Assembly: GCA_003022565.1 (NCBI GenBank)
Contig: PXTN01000118.1
Span: 1 to 57,877 of the forward strand
DNA: 57,877 bases
Reading direction: 5' to 3'
Source: Bacteroidetes bacterium QS_3_64_15
GTDB lineage: Bacteria > Bacteroidota > Rhodothermia > Rhodothermales > Salinibacteraceae
Below are positions 49,957 to 57,877 of this stretch, one piece after another (the first letter of the stretch is position 1; every line of letters begins with the position of its first letter). A model generated the notes under the pieces. The model did no database searches, was not told the origin of the DNA, and worked only from the letters and a program-made list of their open reading frames with translations. A program made the position numbers and the translations under genes.

Positions 49957-52900
49957 CGCAGCTACGGGGGTCGGCTCCGACGGCGAGGGAGGCACGGACG
50001 GCCGGATGTCGTCTCCCTGCTCAAGGTTCGCCTCCACCTGTCGGGCGAAGGCCTCGGGCATGACCTTGCGGAACTGGTCGACGCGGTGGTCCCACTCGGC
50101 CAGTATGCGCTCAGCCTTGGCGCTGCCGGTGTGGTGCCGGTGCATCTCGACGAGACGGCGAACAAGGCGGCGGTCCCGCTCGCCGGTGAGCCGCTCGACG
50201 CGGACCATTCCCGTGTTCACCTTCTCCTCGAACGTACTCGCTTCATCAAACACATAGGCCTCCCCGCCGCTCATGCCCGCGCCGAAGTTGCGCCCCGTGT
50301 CGCCGAGGACGACCACCACGCCCCCGGTCATGTACTCGCAGCCGTGGTCGCCCACGCCCTCCACCACCGCCTGCACGCCGGAATTGCGCACCGCAAAGCG
50401 CTCGCCGGCCTGTCCGTTGACGTACGCCTCGCCGCGCGTCGCGCCGTAGAGCGCCACGTTGCCGAGGAGGATGTTCTCGTCGGCCTCATAGCCGGCGCTC
50501 TCGGGCGTGCGGAGGATGATGCGTCCCCCGGAAAGGCCTTTGCCGACGTAGTCGTTGGCCTCGCCCGCCAGGTTGAGCGTGACGCCGGAGGCGAGAAACG
50601 CACCGAAGCTCTGCCCGGCGACGCCCTCCAGATCCACCTGAATGGTGTCCTCGGGCAGCCCCTCAGGCCCGTAGCGGCTGGTCACCTCGGAGCTGAGCAT
50701 GGCCCCCACCGTGCGATCCCCGTTTGAGATGGCGTGCTCGATGTGAACCGGGGCCTGATCCTCCAGAGCCGGGCGCGCCTCATCGATGAGCGTGTGGTCG
50801 AGCTTGCAGTCCAGGCCATGATCCTGCTCCATCGTCTTCCGCGGGTCGTCGTCGCTGGACGAGCGGTGCAGGATCGGGCTAAGGTCCAGTCGGCGGGCCT
50901 TGGGATGATCGGTGTCGGTCTGTTGGAGCTTGTCGGTGCGGCCCACCATCTCATCGACCGTGCTAAAACCAAGGTCGGCCATGATTTCGCGCAGCTCCCC
51001 GGCCACGAAGTGCATGTAGTTCATCACGTGCTCGGGTCGGCCCACGAACTTCTCGCGCAGCTCCGGGTCCTGCGTGGCAATGCCGACCGAGCAGGTGTTG
51101 CAGTGGCACTTGCGGAGCATGATACAGCCGAGGCACACGAGCGCCCCGGTGCCGAAGCCATACTCCTCGCCCCCCAGCAACGCGGCGATGGCCACGTCGC
51201 GCCCCGTCTTGAGGCCGCCGTCCACTCGCATCCGAATGCGGGAGCGGAGATCGTTCTCCAGAAGCACCTGCTGTGCCTCCGACACGCCCAGCTCCCACGG
51301 GAGCCCCGCGGACTTGATGGAGGTCTTCGGCGAGGCGCCGGTGCCGCCGGACTGCCCGCTGATGAGCACCGCGTCGGCCTTGGCCTTGGCCACGCCCGCG
51401 GCGATGACCCCGATGCCGGCCGCCGCCACGAGCTTCACGTGCACGTCGGCGCTCGGATTGGCGTTCTTCAGGTCGTGGATGAGCTGCGCGAGGTCCTCGA
51501 TCGAGTAGATGTCGTGGTGCGGCGGGGGCGAGATGAGCGACACGCCGGGCGTGGTGTAGCGCGTCTTGGCGATGAGGTCGTTCACCTTTTCGCCCGGCAG
51601 GTGCCCGCCCTCGCCCGGCTTCGAGCCCTGCGCCATCTTGATCTCGATGTGGTCAGCGTTCGTCAGGTAGCTGCTCGTGACGCCGAACCGCCCGCTGGCC
51701 ACCTGCTTGACCCGGCACTCGCGCTCGGTGCCGAAGCGGTCCACCTGCTCGCCCCCCTCGCCCGTGCTCGCCTTGCCGCCGAGGCGGTTCATGGCGACGG
51801 CGAGCGTCTCGTGCGCCTCCGGGCTCAGCGAGCCGAACGACATGGAGGCGGTGAAGAACCGCTGCACGACGGACGAGACCGGCTCCACCTCGCCGATCGG
51901 AATGGACTCGTCGGGATCGGTGTCGAAATCAAGCAGGCCCCGGAGCGTCTGGTGTGTGTTGGTCTGCTCGTTGACGAGGGCCGCAAACTTGTCGTACGCG
52001 CCCTGGCGGTTCTGGCGCACCGCGTGCTGCAGCCTGCCGATCGTCTGCGGGTTCCACTGGTGGTGCTCCCCGTCGCGCCGCCAGTAGAGCTCACCGCCCG
52101 TTTCGAGCTCGGGCGACCCCGGAATCGTCGCGTCGAACACCGTCCGGTGCCGCTCGCGGACGTCGGCCTCAAGTTCATCGATCCCCGCGCCTTCGATGCG
52201 GGAGGTGGTGCCGAAGAAGTAGTCCTCGACGACCTCGGAATTGAGGCCTACCGCCTCGAAGACCTGCGCGCCCTTGTAGCTCTCCAGCGTGGAGATGCCC
52301 ATCTTGGCCATCACCTTCAGGAGGCCCTGCTCCACGGACTGGATGTAGCGCTCGATCGCCGTGGCGGCGTCGGCCACCTCGTCGCTGCGCGCGGCAAGGT
52401 CGCGGACGGTGGCGTAGGCGAGGTAGGGGTGGACGGCGTCGGCCCCGTAGCCGAGCAGCGTGCAGAAGTGATGGACCGCACAGGGCTGCCCGCTCTCAAG
52501 AACGAGCCCGGCGTGGGTGCGCCGGCCCGCGCGGATCAGGTCGTGGTGGACGGCGCCGACGGTGAGGAGGCTGGGAAGAGGAATGCGGTCGCGCCCCACG
52601 GCCCGGTCGGAGAGGAAAAGGAGCTCGGAACCGTCGTCGACGGCCTGTCGGGCGTCGCGCCGAACGCGCTCGACGGCCTGCTCGAGACTCGTGTCCCGCC
52701 CGAAGGTAGTGTCGATTGTCGTCGATTGGATCCCCTTCGAGTCCACGTGGTGGAGCGCCTTCAGCTCCGCGTCGCCGAGGATGGGCGAGTCGAGGTGGAG
52801 CTGCCGACAGTGCTCCGGTCCCTCCGTCAACAGATTGCCCTTACGTCCGACGTGGCTTTCGAGCGAGGTGACCAGCTCCTCGCGGATGTAGTCGAGGGGC

Positions 52901-54540
52901 GGGTTCGAAACCTGCGCGAAGAGCTGCTTGAAATACGAAAACAGGGTCTTATTCTGGTCCGACAGGACGGCGGGCGGCGTGTCGTCGCCCATCGCGCCCA
53001 CCGGATCCTTGCCGTCCTCCACCATCGGCTGCATGAGGCGGCGCACGTGCTCCCGCGTGTAGCCGAAGGTCCGCTGGCGCCGGGAGAGGGCGTGCGGGTC
53101 GCCGTTCAGGTGCAGGTCCGCCTCCGGCACGAGCGCGCCCCGCGGCGTGTCGCCGGACACGAGGGTGCGGAGCCGGGTCCGCTGTTCGTCGAGCCACCGG
53201 GCGTACTTCTCGTCGGTGAGGCGCCCGAACACCTCCTCTTCCGGCACGATGCGCCCCTCCTCCGCGTCGGCGAGGAACAGCTGGCCCGGTTGGAGCCGGT
53301 CCTTCCGCGCCACACGTTCGGGCGGCAGATCGATCACGCCGGCCTCGCTGGCCATCACGAGGCGGTCGTCGTGCGTCACCCAGTAGCGACAGGGCCGCAG
53401 CCCGTTGCGGTCGAGCACGGCGCCGACGCTGTCCCCGTCGGTGAAGGCCACGAGGAGCGGCCCGTCCCACGGCTCGATGAGGGTGGAGTGGTAGTCGTAC
53501 CAGGCCCGCCGGGCCGGATCCATGGTGTCGTCCTTGCGCCAGGCCTCGGGAATGAGCATGCGCAGGGCGTGGGGGAGCGACCGCCCGCTCTCCACGAGCA
53601 GCTCCAGTACGTTGTCGAGCACCGCCGTGTCGCTCTGCGCCTCGGTGGTGATGGGCCGGATGCGGTCGAGCTCGTCCCCGAACGCGTCTGTCCGAAGGTC
53701 GCCCTCCCGCGCCCGCATCCAGTTGAGGTTGCCGCGGAGGGTGTTGACCTCGCCGTTGTGGATGATGTTGCGGTACGGGTGCGCCAGGCGCCACGCCCCC
53801 AGCGTGTTGGTGGAAAAGCGGGAGTGGACCAGCGCGAGGGTCGACCGCACGCGGTCGTCGGACAGCTCCGGGTAGTAGCTCCGGACCTGCGCGTTTGTGA
53901 GGAGCCCTTTGTAGACCACCTTCCGCCGATCCAGCGAGCAGATGTAAAATGTCTCACTGTCCTTCAGGCCGCTGTCCGCCACGTCGTTCTCGATGAGGCG
54001 GCGGAGAATGTAGAGCTGCGCGTCGAGCGCCTCCGGCGATACTGGCTCCGTGGGCCGCACGAAGAGCTGCCACACGTCCGGCTCCGTCGCACGGGCTGTA
54101 GGACCCAACTCAGACGCGTCCGTGGGCACGTCGCGCCAGGCGATCGTTTCAAATCCTTCGGCCTGCACGCGCCGATCAATGAAATCGCGGAGCGCCGACT
54201 GGACGCTCTTGTCGGCCGGGAGAAAAAGCTGCCCGACGCCGTACGAGTCTGCGTCGCCAAGCCCCGACACCACATCCTGAAAGAACGCATGCGGCTTCTG
54301 GATCAGGATGCCGGCGCCATCGCCCGTGTTGTCCTCGGCTCCGCGGGCGCCGCGGTGGTCGAGGCATTCGAGCACGCCGAGGCCTTCCTCAACCATGGCG
54401 TGGCTCTTCTCGCCGTCGAGGTCCATGAGGACGCCGACACCACAGTTCGATCGGCTTCGCCGGGGGCCAAGTGCCGGACGGGTTGAGGATGGCACGAGGG
54501 ATGGGGGTGGGGAGGAGTGACCCATGATCGTGTCGTGCAC
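49939..54540 (-). CDS. gltB: Glutamate synthase large subunit
   Basis: NCGVGVLMDLDGEKSHAMVEEGLGVLECLDHRGARGAEDNTGDGAGILIQ; MAQGSKPGEGGHLPGEKV; CIMLRKCHCNTCSVGIATQDPELREKFVG. Confidence 0.96.
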   Translation of the reverse strand: MHDTIMGHSSPPPSLVPSSTRPALGPRRSRSNCGVGVLMDLDGEKSHAMVEEGLGVLECLDHRGARGAEDNTGDGAGILIQKPHAFFQDVVSGLGDADSYGVGQLFLPADKSVQSALRDFIDRRVQAEGFETIAWRDVPTDASELGPTARATEPDVWQLFVRPTEPVSPEALDAQLYILRRLIENDVADSGLKDSETFYICSLDRRKVVYKGLLTNAQVRSYYPELSDDRVRSTLALVHSRFSTNTLGAWRLAHPYRNIIHNGEVNTLRGNLNWMRAREGDLRTDAFGDELDRIRPITTEAQSDTAVLDNVLELLVESGRSLPHALRMLIPEAWRKDDTMDPARRAWYDYHSTLIEPWDGPLLVAFTDGDSVGAVLDRNGLRPCRYWVTHDDRLVMASEAGVIDLPPERVARKDRLQPGQLFLADAEEGRIVPEEEVFGRLTDEKYARWLDEQRTRLRTLVSGDTPRGALVPEADLHLNGDPHALSRRQRTFGYTREHVRRLMQPMVEDGKDPVGAMGDDTPPAVLSDQNKTLFSYFKQLFAQVSNPPLDYIREELVTSLESHVGRKGNLLTEGPEHCRQLHLDSPILGDAELKALHHVDSKGIQSTTIDTTFGRDTSLEQAVERVRRDARQAVDDGSELLFLSDRAVGRDRIPLPSLLTVGAVHHDLIRAGRRTHAGLVLESGQPCAVHHFCTLLGYGADAVHPYLAYATVRDLAARSDEVADAATAIERYIQSVEQGLLKVMAKMGISTLESYKGAQVFEAVGLNSEVVEDYFFGTTSRIEGAGIDELEADVRERHRTVFDATIPGSPELETGGELYWRRDGEHHQWNPQTIGRLQHAVRQNRQGAYDKFAALVNEQTNTHQTLRGLLDFDTDPDESIPIGEVEPVSSVVQRFFTASMSFGSLSPEAHETLAVAMNRLGGKASTGEGGEQVDRFGTERECRVKQVASGRFGVTSSYLTNADHIEIKMAQGSKPGEGGHLPGEKVNDLIAKTRYTTPGVSLISPPPHHDIYSIEDLAQLIHDLKNANPSADVHVKLVAAAGIGVIAAGVAKAKADAVLISGQSGGTGASPKTSIKSAGLPWELGVSEAQQVLLENDLRSRIRMRVDGGLKTGRDVAIAALLGGEEYGFGTGALVCLGCIMLRKCHCNTCSVGIATQDPELREKFVGRPEHVMNYMHFVAGELREIMADLGFSTVDEMVGRTDKLQQTDTDHPKARRLDLSPILHRSSSDDDPRKTMEQDHGLDCKLDHTLIDEARPALEDQAPVHIEHAISNGDRTVGAMLSSEVTSRYGPEGLPEDTIQVDLEGVAGQSFGAFLASGVTLNLAGEANDYVGKGLSGGRIILRTPESAGYEADENILLGNVALYGATRGEAYVNGQAGERFAVRNSGVQAVVEGVGDHGCEYMTGGVVVVLGDTGRNFGAGMSGGEAYVFDEASTFEEKVNTGMVRVERLTGERDRRLVRRLVEMHRHHTGSAKAERILAEWDHRVDQFRKVMPEAFARQVEANLEQGDDIRPSVPPSPSEPTPVAAVMRDA

Positions 54541-54663
54541 CTTTTCGTATGTGGGCCGCGTATTGGCGGCAGCCGCGCCGAACGGCAGTTTTTAGCAATC
54601 CGTGTAAAGGGACTCCATAGATGAATGAAAGAGCTATTAGTATCAAACCACGATTCGGGGCAA

Positions 54664-54705
54664 AGCGCTTCCAGTCACTACTTCTTTACAAGAAAGCGCT
54701 TCCAG
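54664..54705. promoter_or_regulatory. Two direct copies of AAAGCGCTTCCAG, candidate operator
   Basis: Core AAGCGCTT palindrome repeated about 30 bp apart in the divergent gltB/amidohydrolase intergenic region. Confidence 0.4.
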
Positions 54706-54768
54706 AAGTCCGTACCATTTTGATGTACCGTTCTTTCGTAAGACTTTTCGTTTGACTCACGGCGTCCG

Positions 54769-56400
54769 ATGACCTCCTCGCCCGACCTGCTCCTGCACAG
54801 CGCGCAGATCTATACCGTCGACGACCAGCGGCCGACTGCCACGGCTCTCGCCGTCCGCGACGGCCGGTTTGTCGCCGTTGGGGACGCCGATGAGATGGTG
54901 GCGGCCTTCCCCGAGGCCCCGCGAATCGACGCGGGCGGTCGCACGGTCGTGCCCGGATTTATCGACGCCCACGCCCACCTTCAGGAATTGGGCCTTTCCC
55001 TGCACCGGGCCGACCTCACGGACGCACAGTCACCGACCGGCGTCGTGGAGCAGCTTCGAGACTTTGCGGCCGACCACGACCTTCCCGACGGCGCCTGGCT
55101 CCGCGGGCACGGCTGGGACCAGACGGACTGGACGGTCCCGCGTTCGCCCACCCGAGCCGCCCTGGATTCGGCGTTCCCCGAGCGGCCCGTGTGGCTCACC
55201 CGGACCGACGTGCACGCCGGCTGGGCAAACACGGCCGCCCTGGAGGCCACCGTCGGGCTGGACCGTCTCCGCCGGATGAGCGATCCGGATGGGGGGCGCA
55301 TTGAACGAGATGCCGACGGCACCCCGACCGGCGTCCTCGTCGATGCGGCCATGGCCCCGGTCGAGGCCCACCTCCCGTCCCCGACCGCGGCGCAGAAGGA
55401 GCGCGCCCTCTCTACAGCCCTCCGGCACGCCGCCCAACACGGCATCACCGGCCTTCACGATGCAGGCGTCGATCTCGACACCATTCGTCGCTTTCAGCGC
55501 TTCATCGAGGTGGATCAGTTTCCGCTCCGCGTCTACGCCATGATCGACGGGCGCGGCGACGCCTTCGACCACTTCTGCGACGACGGGCCCGTCCGCCGTC
55601 CCTCCAGTCGCCTCGACGTGGCGTCGGTCAAGTTTTTTGCCGACGGGGCCCTGGGCAGCCGCGGCGCCGCCCTGCTCGACGACTACGCCGACGATCCGGG
55701 CAACCATGGGCTGCTCCTCCACGACGAGTCCTCTTTTCGGCGGAACGTGCAGGCGGCGGTCGAGTGCGGCTTTCAGGTGAACACACACGCCATCGGCGAC
55801 CGCGCGAACCGGGTCGTACTGGACGCTTACGAGGCCGCGATGGAGAGGTGCGCGGCGCCGGTCCGGCGACCGCGCGTCGAGCACGCCCAGGTTGTCCATC
55901 CCGACGATTTTTCCCGGTTTGGCGACCTCGGGGTGATTGCTTCTGTTCAACCCAGGTTCCCAACCAGCGACAAGGACTGGGCCCCGGCGCGCCTCGGCCC
56001 CGATCGGCTCGACGGTGCATACGCCTGGAAGAGCCTCCGGGAGGCCGGTGCGCCCCTTGCGTTTGGGTCCGACGCTCCCGTCGAGCCCATCGACCCGATT
56101 CGGGGGATCCACGCCGCCGTCACCCGCCAGGACGACGACGGGCATCCCGACGAGGGCTGGCGCCCCGAGGAACGAGTGTCCCGCCAGACCGCTCTCCACG
56201 CCTACACGCAGGGCGCCGCCTACGCCGGATTCTGGGAGGACAGCCTCGGATCCATCACGCCCGGCAAGTGGGCCGACTTCGTGGTGCTTTCTCAGGATCT
56301 CCTGAGAGTTCCTGCCTCCCGCCTTCTCGACACGACGGTCGTCGCCACGTACCTCGACGGATCTCCGGTTTATGCCTGCGACGACTGGCCGGAGGCGTGA
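54769..56400 (+). CDS. Amidohydrolase (YtcJ-like family)
   Basis: DLLLHSAQIYTVDDQRPTATALAVRDGRFVAVGD...VVPGFIDAHAHLQELGLSL...HAIGDRANRVVLDAYE...FGSDAPVEPIDP. Confidence 0.92.
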   Translation: MTSSPDLLLHSAQIYTVDDQRPTATALAVRDGRFVAVGDADEMVAAFPEAPRIDAGGRTVVPGFIDAHAHLQELGLSLHRADLTDAQSPTGVVEQLRDFAADHDLPDGAWLRGHGWDQTDWTVPRSPTRAALDSAFPERPVWLTRTDVHAGWANTAALEATVGLDRLRRMSDPDGGRIERDADGTPTGVLVDAAMAPVEAHLPSPTAAQKERALSTALRHAAQHGITGLHDAGVDLDTIRRFQRFIEVDQFPLRVYAMIDGRGDAFDHFCDDGPVRRPSSRLDVASVKFFADGALGSRGAALLDDYADDPGNHGLLLHDESSFRRNVQAAVECGFQVNTHAIGDRANRVVLDAYEAAMERCAAPVRRPRVEHAQVVHPDDFSRFGDLGVIASVQPRFPTSDKDWAPARLGPDRLDGAYAWKSLREAGAPLAFGSDAPVEPIDPIRGIHAAVTRQDDDGHPDEGWRPEERVSRQTALHAYTQGAAYAGFWEDSLGSITPGKWADFVVLSQDLLRVPASRLLDTTVVATYLDGSPVYACDDWPEA

Positions 56401-56521
56401 GGTGCCCTACCGATGCCTGTCGAAACCAACCGGCCCCCTCCCGATTCGAACGGATGGAGCCTTCGGGCCCATCCTCCGGACTCCTCGTATCTACACTCAC
56501 TGCGCACTCCTTGCTTGATCC

Positions 56522-57019
56522 ATGGCTGACTCGTCTACGCTCTCTCCTCCCAACCCCGAAGGCGTCCGCATGACGGACGTCTCCAAGAAATCCGACTCAG
56601 CCCGTACGGCCGTCGCCGCCGGGCGCGTGCATCTGGGCGAGGAGGCGTACCGGCGCGTCCGCGAGCACGACATCGGAAAAGGGGACGTCCTCACGACGGC
56701 TCAGATTGCCGGCATTATGGGGGCAAAACAAACCGATAAGCTCGTCCCTCTTTGCCACGATGTCACGATCAACAGCGTGGAGGTCGACTTCACATTCAAC
56801 GAGGAGGAGCAGGCCATCGACATTCGGGCCTTTGCCAAGTCCTTCGGGGTGACGGGAGTGGAGATGGAGGCGCTCACGGCGGTCTCCATCGCTGGGCTTA
56901 CGATCTACGACATGTGCAAGTCGGTCACCAAAGACATCCGCATTGGGGACGTGCACCTGCGAGCCAAGACGGGAGGGCAAAGCGGCAACTGGAAGAGCGC
57001 GTCGGAGAACGGCTCCTGA
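56522..57019 (+). CDS. moaC: Cyclic pyranopterin monophosphate synthase
   Basis: TDVSKKSDSARTAVAAGRVHL...KGDVLTTAQIAGIMGAKQTDKLVPLCHDVTINSVEVDF...TGVEMEALTAVSIAGLTIYDMCKSVTKDI. Confidence 0.96.
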   Translation: MADSSTLSPPNPEGVRMTDVSKKSDSARTAVAAGRVHLGEEAYRRVREHDIGKGDVLTTAQIAGIMGAKQTDKLVPLCHDVTINSVEVDFTFNEEEQAIDIRAFAKSFGVTGVEMEALTAVSIAGLTIYDMCKSVTKDIRIGDVHLRAKTGGQSGNWKSASENGS

Positions 57020-57069
57020 TCGACGCCCTTGGCGCCTCTCCATTCTGCTCGGCTCGCTCGCCCCGCTGT

Positions 57070-57684
57070 ATGGCTTCCGCTGACGATCCAGACGCGTCCC
57101 ACGACCGGGTGGCACAGTTCACCTCGTTTGCCACCGTCGGCGCCCTCGGCCTCACGCAGGACCTGACGCACGCAGTTCTCGAAAGCATCGGCGACCTGGA
57201 GGGCAGCGACCCGGAACTGGTGGCCGAGGAGACGCTGTCGCTCGTGGCGACGGCGACGGCCCGCGCGGCCGAGGTGGGCCTGCAGGACGAGCCGGAGTAC
57301 GCCCCCACGATTGTCGAGACGCTCCTCAACCTGCCGTTTACGTACCGGAACTACCTCCTCGGCAAAGCGATGGTGGCCGAGGAGCGCCCGGAGCTGTCGG
57401 ACGTGGCGGAGGAGGTGCAGAACCGCCTGCAGGGCAAGCGCGAGTTTTACATGACGCATCTGCCCGAAGGCCAATTCCCGGGGCCGCACGCGCTGAAGGA
57501 CAAGATGGAGCTGTGGATGGGGCGCGTGAGTCCGCCGAAGCTGCCGGAGACGCCCCAGGAGCGCCTCGAATCCCTGGGCCTCGTGGAGCCGACCGTCGCC
57601 CACCTCAAGCTCGTCCTCGCCTACGGGCGCCGGGGAGAGCCGCCGATGGCGACGAAGGAGGATGTTGCTCCGGGGTCATCGTGA
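57070..57684 (+). CDS. Hypothetical protein
   Basis: Long ORF with ATG, alanine/glutamate-rich helical composition, follows moaC; no recognised domain. Confidence 0.6.
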   Translation: MASADDPDASHDRVAQFTSFATVGALGLTQDLTHAVLESIGDLEGSDPELVAEETLSLVATATARAAEVGLQDEPEYAPTIVETLLNLPFTYRNYLLGKAMVAEERPELSDVAEEVQNRLQGKREFYMTHLPEGQFPGPHALKDKMELWMGRVSPPKLPETPQERLESLGLVEPTVAHLKLVLAYGRRGEPPMATKEDVAPGSS

Positions 57685-57877
57685 CTGAGCGTCCCCCCTC
57701 CAGCCAACGTGCCATACGTTGTGTCCGGTGGGGCTGCGGAAAGAAACCGTCCAGACGGCTCCTCCGACGGCGACACTGCTAAGTAGGTCAGTGAAAGAAC
57801 ATTATGGCTATTCGGCGATGTAGTGGGGCGAACTTTCTGTCCCTTCCATTGCTGTGTCCTCTGTTATGTCCCACCGA

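Noticed and set aside
50734-54486. 1250-aa plus-strand ORF opposite gltB
   Set aside because: Shadow ORF caused by high GC and codon bias on the opposite strand; gltB is unambiguous.

Overview
The window is a high-GC chromosomal segment with acidic proteins and type IX secretion features. It looks like a Salinibacter-type (Rhodothermota) genome, but that is inferred from protein character only, with no database search. From left to right it contains: rmlA (5' end) and rmlB; three HEPN/MNT toxin-antitoxin pairs around an SLC13 permease; cysD and cysNC; a surface-polysaccharide cluster (disrupted DegT aminotransferase, sulfotransferase, sugar transferase, glycosyltransferases, CapD-like dehydratase); a large C25/PorU-like type IX secretion peptidase; an AT-rich non-coding island; manC, otsB, otsA; archease-rtcB; mscS; smc; ligA; a fused E2-E1 2-oxoglutarate dehydrogenase; vapBC; rpsU, rdgB, dtd; gltB and a rearranged gltD; an amidohydrolase; and moaC. 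The most unusual signals are: (1) degenerate tandem repeats with strict 7-nt (GTGANNC and related) or 8-nt (ACACTCCA / TCCACACG and related) period, recurring in many intergenic gaps and often placed so that the upstream gene's stop codon lies inside the array; (2) rpsU with a TTG start and a strong Shine-Dalgarno that can be partly hidden in a hairpin, where other genes checked here lack one; (3) gltD with its 3' end replaced by an exact 59-bp inverted copy of its own dinucleotide-binding motif; (4) a DegT aminotransferase broken by a frameshifting internal deletion; (5) a leftover C-terminus of a 23S rRNA m5U methyltransferase beside a four-helix-bundle gene flanked by inverted heptamer arrays.
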